DNA from: Gallionella sp.
GTDB lineage: Bacteria; Pseudomonadota; Gammaproteobacteria; Burkholderiales; Gallionellaceae
Direction: 5' to 3'
DNA: 5,988 nucleotides
Assembly (NCBI GenBank): GCA_004298605.1
Contig: SCPW01000350.1
Span: 1 to 5,988, forward strand
Part shown: in pieces, positions 1 to 5,988 of the stretch
Position numbering within the stretch: position 1 is the first letter of the stretch
Layout of the letters: the number at the start of each line of letters is the position of its first letter
Made by a program: the position numbers and the translations under genes
Notes under the pieces: generated by a model
Databases searched by the model: none
What the model was told of the DNA's origin: nothing
What the model saw: the letters and a program-made list of their open reading frames with translations, nothing else

Positions 1-469
1 GGTTGCCGTACATATGCGCGAGGAATTTGTGGTGTTTATCGCCGCGCAGCTCGTCTTCCACTTCGCGCGCCAGCTTCGCGGCCTGCTCCACCGTCCAGCA
101 CGGCAACAGCCCGGCATGCACCAATACGAAATCATCCTCCACGTGCAGCAGCCGCTGGTTGCGCAACCAGGCCAGCAACTCCCCACGATCCGGCGCATTC
201 AGAATGTCGTCCAGCGTATCGCTGTGGTGCAGGCTGGCCACGCCTTCCGCGACAGCGAGCAAATGCAGGTCGTGGTTGCCCAGCACCGTAACCGCGCTGT
301 CGCCCAACGACTTGACCAGCCGCAGCACCGCCAGAGAATCCGGCCCGCGGTTCACCAGGTCGCCCACCAGCCAGAGCCGATCCGCTGCCACATCGAAACG
401 GATAGCTTCCAGCAACTGCACCAGTTCGGCATGGCAGCCCTGCACATCGCCCACCGCATAAATCGCCAT
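1..469 (-). CDS. apaH: Symmetrical bis(5'-nucleosyl)-tetraphosphatase ApaH, 5' part (3' end outside window)
   Basis: Hydrolyses diadenosine tetraphosphate (Ap4A) to two ADP in the cytoplasm and also acts on Np4A-type RNA caps. It belongs to the calcineurin-like metallophosphoesterases. Reading from the ATG at 469 down to base 1 gives 156 codons of a protein that is usually about 270-280 residues, so a bit over half is present. Visible metal-site motifs are GDVQG (residues 7-11), GDLVNRGP (36-43), GNHDLHLLA (64-72) and VHAG (117-120). The first motif has Gln where E. coli ApaH has His (GDVHG); as far as I recall this is common in ApaH proteins of beta- and other proteobacteria, so I read it as an active enzyme. 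The start is supported by a GGGGA Shine-Dalgarno (480-476) six bases upstream and by MAIYAVGD matching the family's N-terminus. It is transcribed divergently from the polysaccharide cluster and is probably functionally unrelated to it. Confidence 0.96.
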   Translation of the reverse strand, partial: MAIYAVGDVQGCHAELVQLLEAIRFDVAADRLWLVGDLVNRGPDSLAVLRLVKSLGDSAVTVLGNHDLHLLAVAEGVASLHHSDTLDDILNAPDRGELLAWLRNQRLLHVEDDFVLVHAGLLPCWTVEQAAKLAREVEDELRGDKHHKFLAHMYGN

Positions 470-586
470 CGCATTTCCCCGCCGTGTTTATCTGTAAAAT
501 AGCGTATCAGATTTTTGTGTTGCTCCGATGAAATCCACCTATTTCTTGCATCCTGTTTTTTCTGTGCCGAAAAATCGCGCCGCCTG
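470..586. promoter_or_regulatory. Divergent intergenic region, probable promoters for apaH and the acyltransferase operon
   Basis: This 117-bp stretch separates the divergent apaH and MBOAT genes and is clearly richer in A/T than the coding DNA around it. It must hold the apaH promoter and most likely that of the rightward operon. The best -10-like hexamer on the plus strand is TAAAAT at 495-500, but no good TTGACA-like -35 lies 16-18 bp before it. No strong minus-strand pair was found either. I saw no clear operator palindrome or riboswitch-like fold. The region also contains the small reading frame at 528-587. The role is inferred from gene orientation more than from motif quality. Confidence 0.35.
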
Positions 587-587
587 A
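528..587 (+). CDS. Possible 19-residue leader peptide overlapping the MBOAT start
   Basis: An ATG at 528 opens 19 codons (peptide MKSTYFLHPVFSVPKNRAA) and ends at TGA 585-587, which shares its last base with the ATG of the acyltransferase gene (TGATG). Such overlaps are typical of translational coupling by terminating ribosomes. The downstream gene has no good Shine-Dalgarno of its own, which makes coupling attractive. Against it, the ATG at 528 also lacks a clear ribosome binding site, the peptide resembles nothing I know, and a frame this short can arise by chance. It lies in a different frame from the MBOAT gene, so it is not an N-terminal extension. Confidence 0.22.
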   Translation: MKSTYFLHPVFSVPKNRAA

Positions 588-2146
588 TGCTATTTAACTC
601 CTACGGCTTTATATTCCTCTATCTGCCGGTCGTGCTGCTGGGTTTTTTCTGGCTGGCGCGGGTGAGCCACGCCTTTGCCGCGGGCTGGCTGGCGCTGGCC
701 TCGCTGTTTTTCTACGGCTACTGGAGCCCGGCCTATATCGGGCTGCTGCTGGGCTCCATCGCCTACAACTACGCCTTCGGGCTGTGGATCGCCAAGGCGG
801 GTGTGCGGCATGGCGAAAGACGCAAAAAGCAATTGCTCACCGTTGCCATCGCCGCCAATCTGCTGCTGCTCGCTTACTATAAATACGCCAATTTCTTCAT
901 CGGCAGCGTCAACGGCATCGCGGGCACGCGGTGGAACCTGGGTGAAATCATGCTGCCGCTGGGCATTTCCTTCTTCACCTTCACCCAGATCGCCTTTCTG
1001 GTGGACACCTATCAGGGCAAAGTCAAGGAATACAACTTTATCCATTACCTGCTGTTTGTCACTTATTTCCCGCACCTGATCGCAGGCCCGGTGCTGCACC
1101 ACAAAGAGATGATGCCGCAGTTTGCGCTGGCTTCCACCTACCGCTTCAACTACGAGAACCTGTCGGTGGGGCTGACCATTTTCTTTATCGGCCTGTTCAA
1201 AAAAGTGATCCTGGCCGATGGCCTCGCGGTTTATGTCGGCCCGGTGTTCGCCGCGCCCGCCGCCGGTGTGGAGCTGACTTTCATCGACGCCTGGGGCGGC
1301 GCGCTGTGCTACACCCTGCAACTGTATTTCGACTTCTCCGGCTATTCGGACATGGCGATCGGCTTGTCCAGAATGTTTGGCGTGACGCTTCCTCTCAATT
1401 TCCATTCGCCGTACAAATCGGCCAACATCATCGAATTCTGGCGGCGCTGGCATATGACGCTGTCGCGCTTTTTGCGCGATTACCTGTACATCCCGCTGGG
1501 CGGAAACCGCAAAAGCAAGGCGCACCGCTACCTGAATTTGATGGCCACCATGCTGCTGGGCGGCCTGTGGCACGGCGCGGGCTGGACGTTCGTGCTGTGG
1601 GGCGGCCTGCACGGCCTGTATCTGGTCATCAACCACGGCTGGCACAGCCTGCGTAAACGCTTCGGGCAGGATCCAAAAGCTCCGCTGTCCAAACCGATGC
1701 ACGCGCTGGCCGTGCTGCTCACCTTCCTCGCGGTGGCTGCGGCATGGGTATTGTTCAGGGCCGACAATCTTGGCACCGCCGCTGCCATGCTCAAAGCGAT
1801 GTCCGGCATGAACGGCTTTATCCTGCCGGATGCGTGGCTGCCGAAGTGGGGGGCGTTCGGGCAGTGGCTGTCCGCACAAGGTGTTGCCTTCGGCGCGACC
1901 AACAATCTGATTATGGGCGGTGCAATCAACTGGATATGGATTTCGCTGCTGGTCGTCTGGCTCGCGCCCAACACCCAGCAGATCATGGCCGCCTATAAAC
2001 CCGCGCTGGATATGCCGGCGGGCGGCAAAGCCAGACGCCTGCTGTGGCAGCCTACCCTCCGCGCCGCCTTCCTCGTGTGGCTGCTCGGCTTCGTCGCCAT
2101 TATCAACCTGAACAAGCAGTCGGTGTTCCTCTACTTCCAGTTCTGA
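587..2146 (+). CDS. AlgI/DltB-type MBOAT O-acyltransferase
   Basis: A 519-residue polytopic inner-membrane protein of the membrane-bound O-acyltransferase family. Relatives (AlgI, PatA, DltB) take an acyl group from a cytoplasmic donor and pass it across the membrane to a periplasmic partner that esterifies a glycan. Hallmarks in order: a hydrophobic N-terminus MLFNSYGFIFLYLPVV (1-16), typical of the subfamily; LPLGISFFTFTQIAFLVDTY (123-142); FPHLIAGPVLHH (161-172); YFDFSGYSDMAIGLSRMFG (247-265); EFWRRWHMTLSRFLRDYLYI (283-302) with conserved His289; LLGGLWHGAGWTFVLWGGLHG (323-343) with His329, the equivalent of the proposed catalytic His; and a C-terminal FLYFQF. Length is in the usual 470-520 range. 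The ATG at 587 is chosen because the family N-terminus begins there; a TTG at 515 would add 24 unfamiliar residues. The gene ends 2 bp before an SGNH-like gene, the usual partner arrangement. The acceptor glycan is unknown; an acetyl donor is inferred from the family. Confidence 0.93.
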   Translation: MLFNSYGFIFLYLPVVLLGFFWLARVSHAFAAGWLALASLFFYGYWSPAYIGLLLGSIAYNYAFGLWIAKAGVRHGERRKKQLLTVAIAANLLLLAYYKYANFFIGSVNGIAGTRWNLGEIMLPLGISFFTFTQIAFLVDTYQGKVKEYNFIHYLLFVTYFPHLIAGPVLHHKEMMPQFALASTYRFNYENLSVGLTIFFIGLFKKVILADGLAVYVGPVFAAPAAGVELTFIDAWGGALCYTLQLYFDFSGYSDMAIGLSRMFGVTLPLNFHSPYKSANIIEFWRRWHMTLSRFLRDYLYIPLGGNRKSKAHRYLNLMATMLLGGLWHGAGWTFVLWGGLHGLYLVINHGWHSLRKRFGQDPKAPLSKPMHALAVLLTFLAVAAAWVLFRADNLGTAAAMLKAMSGMNGFILPDAWLPKWGAFGQWLSAQGVAFGATNNLIMGGAINWIWISLLVVWLAPNTQQIMAAYKPALDMPAGGKARRLLWQPTLRAAFLVWLLGFVAIINLNKQSVFLYFQF

Positions 2147-2148
2147 AC

Positions 2149-3348
2149 ATGGGCATACCGCACAAACGTTTTTTCTGGATACTGGTGGCCTGCTTCGGCG
2201 CAACGCTGCTGCCCATTTTTATCCTCAATCTGACCCTGCTCAACAGCACGCTGGGCAACCGCCAGAAAGTGCTGGCCGCCAGCCAGTGGCAGCAGCGCAC
2301 GCACGGTATCACCTACGCTCCGACGCTGGGCGACACCCACCTGTTCAAGACACTGCGCCTGAACGACCGCCTGCCGGAAATCAACACTGTGGTGTTTGGT
2401 TCTTCCACGGCAATGGGCCTCACCCAACAGGCATTTCCGGGCGCGCTGCGCATCTACAATTACGCGCAAACCGGCCACCCGCTCAGCGCTGCAATCGGCG
2501 AGGCGGAATATGTGCAGCAACACGCCGCACGGGTGAAATGGCTGGTCATCCCGCTGGACTGGTCAATCGGCTTCATCTACCAGCACGCCGTACCGTCCGC
2601 CGCCGATCTCTCCGCCGCGACGGCCATGCAACAGGTCCGATCTGCGGCCGAACCGGTTCCCCTGCTGGAGAGGATGCGCGACGCGCTTTCCTATCCGCGC
2701 GTCGCCAACCTGCTGGAGATTTCCAAAACCATCCTGCGCGCCGAAAACAGGCCAGCCGCTTTTCGCGGCTATTTCCTGCAAGAGGGCAGCGATGATTACC
2801 GCTGCGCGGACGGAACGCCCGGCAAGGACTTCGATACGATCCATCGCGGCACCTGCACCGGCTTCCGCTTCGACGGCAGCGCCACTTTCGCCGATTCGGC
2901 GCGCGTCGGCAATGCGCGCTCGCTGATCCTGTCCGCGACCACCTCCAGCTCCAAATATCACCAGAATCTGGCGCTGACTGAAGGCGTGCCCGACCCGCTG
3001 CTGCTGCAACGCCTTGCCGCCCTGGGTGAGCGCGCCAGGCAAAATGGCGGCGGCGTGATGCTATTCATGCCGCCGCTGCTGCCCGGCATGGAAGCGGAAT
3101 TCCTGCACCATCCCCAACTTGCCGCCCGCCTGCGAAACACCAAGCGCAAGCTCGCCGAATGGGCGCGCGCGCAACACCTGGCGATACTGGATGCCGGGCA
3201 AGCGGAGCGTTTCGGTTGCGGCACGGAAGAATTTATTGACGAGCACCACGCCGTCGCAACATGCTATGACAAAATATTTCAGCCCTTCTGGCGCGACGCA
3301 TTACGCCCGGATGGCACGATTACCCTGCCCGACGGCGGATTACGATGA
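2149..3348 (+). CDS. Membrane-anchored SGNH-hydrolase-like protein, partner of the MBOAT acyltransferase
   Basis: A 399-residue protein with a short basic N-terminus and one hydrophobic segment (about 8-31), best read as a signal anchor with the rest in the periplasm. It shows degenerate SGNH/GDSL blocks: VVFGSSTAMG (81-90), where GSSTAMG aligns to GDSxxxG and makes Ser86 the candidate nucleophile; YNYAQTGHPLSAA (103-115), resembling block II with Gly109; and FIDEHHA (362-368), a block V DxxH with Asp364 and His367. AlgJ, AlgX and PatB-like partners use this triad to esterify glycans with the acyl group delivered by an MBOAT protein, and that is the likely role. Four cysteines (219, 236, 357, 372) lie in the predicted periplasmic part and could form disulfides. 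The ATG at 2149 follows the previous stop by 2 bp and has no Shine-Dalgarno, suggesting translational coupling; an upstream in-frame start at 2044 would lie inside the MBOAT gene. Annotation pipelines might call this hypothetical; esterase versus transferase activity cannot be decided from sequence. Confidence 0.8.
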   Translation: MGIPHKRFFWILVACFGATLLPIFILNLTLLNSTLGNRQKVLAASQWQQRTHGITYAPTLGDTHLFKTLRLNDRLPEINTVVFGSSTAMGLTQQAFPGALRIYNYAQTGHPLSAAIGEAEYVQQHAARVKWLVIPLDWSIGFIYQHAVPSAADLSAATAMQQVRSAAEPVPLLERMRDALSYPRVANLLEISKTILRAENRPAAFRGYFLQEGSDDYRCADGTPGKDFDTIHRGTCTGFRFDGSATFADSARVGNARSLILSATTSSSKYHQNLALTEGVPDPLLLQRLAALGERARQNGGGVMLFMPPLLPGMEAEFLHHPQLAARLRNTKRKLAEWARAQHLAILDAGQAERFGCGTEEFIDEHHAVATCYDKIFQPFWRDALRPDGTITLPDGGLR

Positions 3349-4757
3349 GCGCCATGACGACAACCGCCCCACATTCCTTTTGCGCGCTATTGATCGCGGC
3401 AGTGTTGGGCTTCCTGCCCATGCTGAATCTGCACTATGTCGGCGAGGAAGCCATTTTCCCGATCACTTCCATGGAGATGTGGCAGCACGGCGCATGGCTC
3501 AAGCAATACCTGTACGGCGGCGATGTCCAGCACAACCCGCTGTTCAACTGGCTGATTATCGTGTTCGCCAACCTGTTCGGCTGGCCGCATGTGCTGGAAG
3601 TGGCGCGCGGCCTGACCATCTGCGCCACACTCGCCACTGCCGCGGTGCTGTCCTGGCTGGCCTGGCGGCTGTTCCACGAGCGCGGCTTCGCCACCTTTGC
3701 CGCGCTGATCTACCTGACCTTTGCCGACGTGCTGATGTATCACGGCTGGCTGGCCTACGTCGACCCGCTGTTCGCGCTGTTCATCTTCACCGCCATCGCC
3801 ACGTTGTGGGTCGCCTGCGCCGAACAGCGCCGCAGCCTGCTGTGGGTGGCGGCCATCGCGCTGACCTGCGCCTTCTTGAGCAAGGCGTTCACCGCCTATG
3901 TGTTTTACGGCGCGGCCTTGCTGGTTCTGGCGCGTGGCCGCACCAGCCGCGAGCTGCTGTTCTGCCCGGCATCGCTGGCGGCGCACGGCGCGATGCTGCT
4001 CGCGCCGCTGCTCTGGTTCGCGCTGATACCCGCCGGGCACAGCCAGAGCGGGCGCATGTTCGATGAAATCCTCACCAAACTCGCTCTCCCCGGCATCGGC
4101 GATTACCTCGCAAAACTGCTGCTGTATCCGCTGGAAATCTGGTCCGGACTGCTGCCCGCCGGCGCGCTGGCGATTTACTTTGCCTGGCGCGGGCGCATCA
4201 CGCAGCGCGAAACCCGGCCGGAACATTTCCGCAACGCGCTGCTGATCGCCATGCTGAATTTTCTGCCTTACTGGCTCGCGCCACACAGCGGCGTGCGCTA
4301 CCTGATGCCGGTCTACCCGCTGTTCGCGCTGATCGCCGCGCGGCTGATCTGGCGTGCGGGCAGCCCGGCGATCCGCGCCACGCGCCGCTGGCTCGCCGCC
4401 ACCATCGCGGTCTGCTATGCGCTGGGGCTGGCGGTATTCCCCTACTACCAGCACCGGTTCCGTGGCGAAAATTACGCGCAAACTGCCGCCGACATCATCA
4501 CCCGTACCCACGGGCAGCCGCTCTACGTGACAAACTCGACCGCCGCAGGCCTGAATGTGGCCGCCTATATCAACCAGCGGCGTTACCCGCAGCAGGCGCT
4601 GCAATACCCGCCCCAAGGCCTGAAATCCGGATTCATCATCGCAATGGGCGCCGGCCCGCAAACGGAAAAAACCGTAAAAGAGTACCAACTCGGGGGCGAC
4701 AAGCTGTATTTACTGTGTCGCGGAACTGCCTGCGAAGCCGGATTGCCTATAAAATGA
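3345..4757 (+). CDS. ArnT/PMT-like integral membrane glycosyltransferase (GT39/GT83 type)
   Basis: A 470-residue multi-pass inner-membrane protein. Relatives transfer a sugar from a polyprenyl phosphate carrier to lipid A, glycan or protein on the periplasmic face. Supporting features: a first membrane helix (about 11-30); a periplasmic loop GEEAIFPITSMEMW (33-46) in the position of the catalytic acidic motif; HNPLFNWLI (63-71), matching the family's K/H-P-P-L-Y-W-L segment; a WLAYVDPLFALF stretch (136-147); AFLSKAFTAY (176-185), corresponding to the LTKG segment; and GVRYLMPVYPLFALIAARLI (316-335), a very typical RY-x-x-P-x-YP signature. After the last helix (about 348-368) comes a soluble tail of roughly 100 residues with two cysteines (458, 463). 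The start overlaps the preceding stop as ATGA; GGCGGA at 3334-3339 is a plausible Shine-Dalgarno that favours this ATG over one at 3354. The acidic motif reads EE rather than the common DE. Donor and acceptor cannot be read from sequence; the next gene suggests an amino sugar. Confidence 0.85.
   Translation: MSAMTTTAPHSFCALLIAAVLGFLPMLNLHYVGEEAIFPITSMEMWQHGAWLKQYLYGGDVQHNPLFNWLIIVFANLFGWPHVLEVARGLTICATLATAAVLSWLAWRLFHERGFATFAALIYLTFADVLMYHGWLAYVDPLFALFIFTAIATLWVACAEQRRSLLWVAAIALTCAFLSKAFTAYVFYGAALLVLARGRTSRELLFCPASLAAHGAMLLAPLLWFALIPAGHSQSGRMFDEILTKLALPGIGDYLAKLLLYPLEIWSGLLPAGALAIYFAWRGRITQRETRPEHFRNALLIAMLNFLPYWLAPHSGVRYLMPVYPLFALIAARLIWRAGSPAIRATRRWLAATIAVCYALGLAVFPYYQHRFRGENYAQTAADIITRTHGQPLYVTNSTAAGLNVAAYINQRRYPQQALQYPPQGLKSGFIIAMGAGPQTEKTVKEYQLGGDKLYLLCRGTACEAGLPIK
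4748..4753 (+). promoter_or_regulatory. Weak candidate internal promoter (-10 element) before wecE
   Basis: TATAAA, five of six matches to TATAAT, sits at the very end of the glycosyltransferase gene, 28 bp before the wecE start. A poor -35 candidate CTGCCT (4726-4731, three of six matches) lies 16 bp upstream. Transcription would start near 4760 and give a leader of about 20 bases. In otherwise GC-rich DNA such an A/T run stands out, but it also encodes the last codons of the upstream protein, so it may be coincidence. Confidence 0.2.
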
Positions 4758-4781
4758 CACACCATTTTCCGCGCTCCCCCA

Positions 4782-5912
4782 ATGAAAACCATCCCATTTA
4801 ACAAGCCGTTCATCATCGGCCGCGAGTTGTCGCTGATCGCCGACGCCGTGGCGCAGGGCCATCTCTCCGGCGACGGCGCTTACACCAAACTGTGCCATCG
4901 TTGGTTTGAGGACAAGCTCGGCTGCCGCAAGGCGCTGCTCACCCATTCCTGCACCGGCGCGCTGGAAATGGCCGCGATACTCTGCGGCATCCAGCCCGGC
5001 GACGAAGTCATCCTGCCCTCCTACACCTTCGTCTCCACCGCCAACGCTTTCGTGCTGCGCGGCGCGGTGCCGGTGTTCGTGGACATCCGCCCGGACACGC
5101 TGAACATCGACGAGAACCTGATCGAAGCGGCGATCACCGCCAAAACAAAAGCAATCGTTCCGGTGCATTATGCCGGTGTGCCGTGCGAAATGAACCGCAT
5201 CATGGCCATTGCCGGACAGCGCGATCTGCTGGTTATCGAAGATGCCGCGCAGGCGCTGCTCTCCACCTACCAGGGCCGCGCATTGGGCAGCATCGGGCAT
5301 TTCGGCTGCCTGAGCTTTCACGAGACCAAAAACATCATCAGCGGCGAGGGCGGCGCGCTGCTGGCGAACGATGCGCGTTTTGCCGGACGCGCCGAAATCA
5401 TCCGCGAAAAAGGCACGAACCGCAGCCAGTTTTTCCGTGGCGAAGTGGACAAATACACCTGGGTGGATATCGGCTCATCCTATCTGCCCAGCGAACTGGT
5501 CAGCGCCTTCCTGTACGCGCAACTGGAACGCGCCGATGAAATCATCGCCAGGCGGCGCAATATCTGCACCGCATATGCCACGCAACTCGCCGGCCTGCAA
5601 CAAAGCGGGCTCTTGCGCCTGCCGGTCTTTGATGAGAACAGCAACGGCCATCTGTTCTATGTCCTGCTCGACAGCCTCGATACGCGCGGCAAACTGATCG
5701 CGTATCTCAAGGCGCGAGGCATCCACCCGGTGTTCCACTACGTGCCGCTGCATTCTTCGCCGGCGGGCCGCCAATACGGGCGCGAGGGCAGCACCATGCA
5801 GGCGACCAACGACCTGAGCGAACGCTTGCTGCGCCTGCCGCTGTATTACGAAATGAGCGGAGACGACATCACCCGTGTCTGCGCCGCCATCGGCAAATTC
5901 TTCGCCGGCTGA
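4782..5912 (+). CDS. wecE: dTDP-4-amino-4,6-dideoxygalactose transaminase WecE (RffA)
   Basis: A 376-residue, PLP-dependent sugar aminotransferase of the DegT/DnrJ/EryC1/ArnB family, cytoplasmic. It converts dTDP-4-keto-6-deoxy-D-glucose plus glutamate to dTDP-4-amino-4,6-dideoxy-D-galactose (dTDP-Fuc4N), the step used in enterobacterial common antigen synthesis. The match to E. coli WecE, as I recall that sequence, is high along the whole length: IPFNKP near the N-terminus, SCTGALEMAA (56-65), QPGDEVILPSYTFVSTANAF (71-90), VPVHYAGVPCEM (126-137), VIEDAAQ (151-157) with Asp154 for the pyridine nitrogen, SFHETKN (178-184) with Lys183 as the Schiff-base lysine, REKGTNRSQFFRGEVDKYTW, and VFHYVPLHSSPAG near the C-terminus. 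Length equals the family norm. No Shine-Dalgarno precedes the ATG at 4782, yet the start fits the family alignment. It lies 24 bp after the glycosyltransferase gene. No wecD-type N-acetyltransferase or the other common-antigen genes are in view, so the sugar probably enters a different glycan. Confidence 0.94.
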   Translation: MKTIPFNKPFIIGRELSLIADAVAQGHLSGDGAYTKLCHRWFEDKLGCRKALLTHSCTGALEMAAILCGIQPGDEVILPSYTFVSTANAFVLRGAVPVFVDIRPDTLNIDENLIEAAITAKTKAIVPVHYAGVPCEMNRIMAIAGQRDLLVIEDAAQALLSTYQGRALGSIGHFGCLSFHETKNIISGEGGALLANDARFAGRAEIIREKGTNRSQFFRGEVDKYTWVDIGSSYLPSELVSAFLYAQLERADEIIARRRNICTAYATQLAGLQQSGLLRLPVFDENSNGHLFYVLLDSLDTRGKLIAYLKARGIHPVFHYVPLHSSPAGRQYGREGSTMQATNDLSERLLRLPLYYEMSGDDITRVCAAIGKFFAG

Positions 5913-5927
5913 TTTTTACGGCTCAAT

Positions 5928-5988
5928 ATGAAAATTTGCACCGCATGCAACGCACGCTTTGACAGCGCCGGATGGGATTGCCCGACAT
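5928..5988 (+). CDS. Start of a gene with a zinc-ribbon-like N-terminus (perhaps a sugar-cluster methyltransferase), truncated by window edge
   Basis: Only 20 codons are present, beginning at ATG 5928, 15 bp after the wecE stop. The peptide reads MKICTACNARFDSAGWDCPT. It has a CxxC pair (Cys4, Cys7) followed by Cys18-Pro; the incomplete next codon begins with T, so a second CxxC-type knuckle (Cys18 and Cys21) is possible. Class I SAM-dependent methyltransferases found in surface-polysaccharide clusters often begin with such a small Cys4 ribbon, so that is my best guess, drawn from context. No Shine-Dalgarno is obvious. The reading frame is open to the edge. The zinc-ribbon reading is moderately supported and the methyltransferase assignment is tentative. 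Confidence 0.5.
   Translation, partial: MKICTACNARFDSAGWDCPT

Noticed and set aside
441..469. GDVQG instead of GDVHG in ApaH as a sign of inactivation
   Set aside because: Gln at this position is, to my knowledge, usual in many proteobacterial ApaH proteins, and all other metal-site motifs seen are intact.
3..502. Two plus-strand open frames of about 150-160 codons over the apaH region
   Set aside because: They are antisense to apaH, whose motifs GDVQG, GDLVNRG and GNHD are clear on the minus strand. Neither frame resembles a protein family.
515..586. TTG at 515 as an alternative MBOAT start adding 24 residues
   Set aside because: The extra residues do not look like the family, whose members start at the MLFNSY-type segment, and no Shine-Dalgarno supports TTG 515.
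2044..2148. ATG at 2044 as an alternative start for the SGNH-like gene
   Set aside because: It would overlap the MBOAT gene by about 100 bp and place an Arg-rich stretch before the signal anchor. The ATG at 2149 gives a standard short basic N-terminus directly followed by a membrane helix.
590..2203. Long open frame of 537 codons on the minus strand across the whole MBOAT gene
   Set aside because: Its product is rich in Gln, Arg, His and Val with no recognisable domain, as expected for the antisense of a GC-rich gene. The plus strand encodes an unmistakable MBOAT protein.
3119..4066. Plus-strand open frame of 315 codons bridging the SGNH-like and glycosyltransferase genes
   Set aside because: It is out of frame with both recognised proteins, extremely Arg/Ala-rich and has no domain signature.
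3387..4688. Long open frame of 433 codons on the minus strand across the glycosyltransferase gene
   Set aside because: The composition is low-complexity (Gln/Arg/Gly-rich) and without motifs; it mirrors the codon bias of the real membrane protein on the plus strand.
5913..5927. T-run after the wecE stop as a possible terminator
   Set aside because: There is no GC-rich hairpin before the five-T run, and a further co-directional gene starts 15 bp after the stop.

Overview
The window is a GC-rich, tightly packed stretch of Gram-negative bacterial chromosome. The ApaH sequence, the codon use and the surface-polysaccharide gene content fit a betaproteobacterium, possibly a Gallionella/Sideroxydans/Nitrosomonas-type lineage. 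That placement is inference from style; there is no rRNA or marker gene to settle it.

Layout: positions 1-469 carry the 5' part of apaH (diadenosine tetraphosphatase) on the minus strand, running off the left edge. A short, relatively AT-rich divergent intergenic region (470-586) follows. From there to the right edge every gene is on the plus strand and nearly touches the next: an AlgI/DltB-type MBOAT O-acyltransferase (587-2146), a membrane-anchored SGNH-hydrolase-like partner (2149-3348), an ArnT/PMT-like GT39-type glycosyltransferase (3345-4757), a WecE/RffA sugar aminotransferase (4782-5912), and the first 20 codons of a gene with a Cys-rich, zinc-ribbon-like N-terminus (from 5928). Gaps are 2 bp, a 4-bp ATGA overlap, 24 bp and 15 bp, so this looks like one operon. 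A 19-codon reading frame (528-587) ends in a TGATG overlap with the MBOAT start and may be a leader peptide.

How the genes may work together (inference): WecE makes dTDP-4-amino-4,6-dideoxygalactose (Fuc4N) from the 4-keto sugar. A downstream enzyme beyond the window may modify it and load it on a polyprenyl phosphate. The GT39 enzyme would transfer the lipid-linked sugar to an envelope acceptor on the periplasmic side. The MBOAT/SGNH pair would move an acyl (probably acetyl) group across the membrane and place it on the same glycan. This resembles the ArnB/ArnT logic of lipid A aminoarabinose modification joined to an alginate-acetylation-type module. No mobile elements, tRNA/rRNA genes, CRISPR arrays or convincing terminators were seen.
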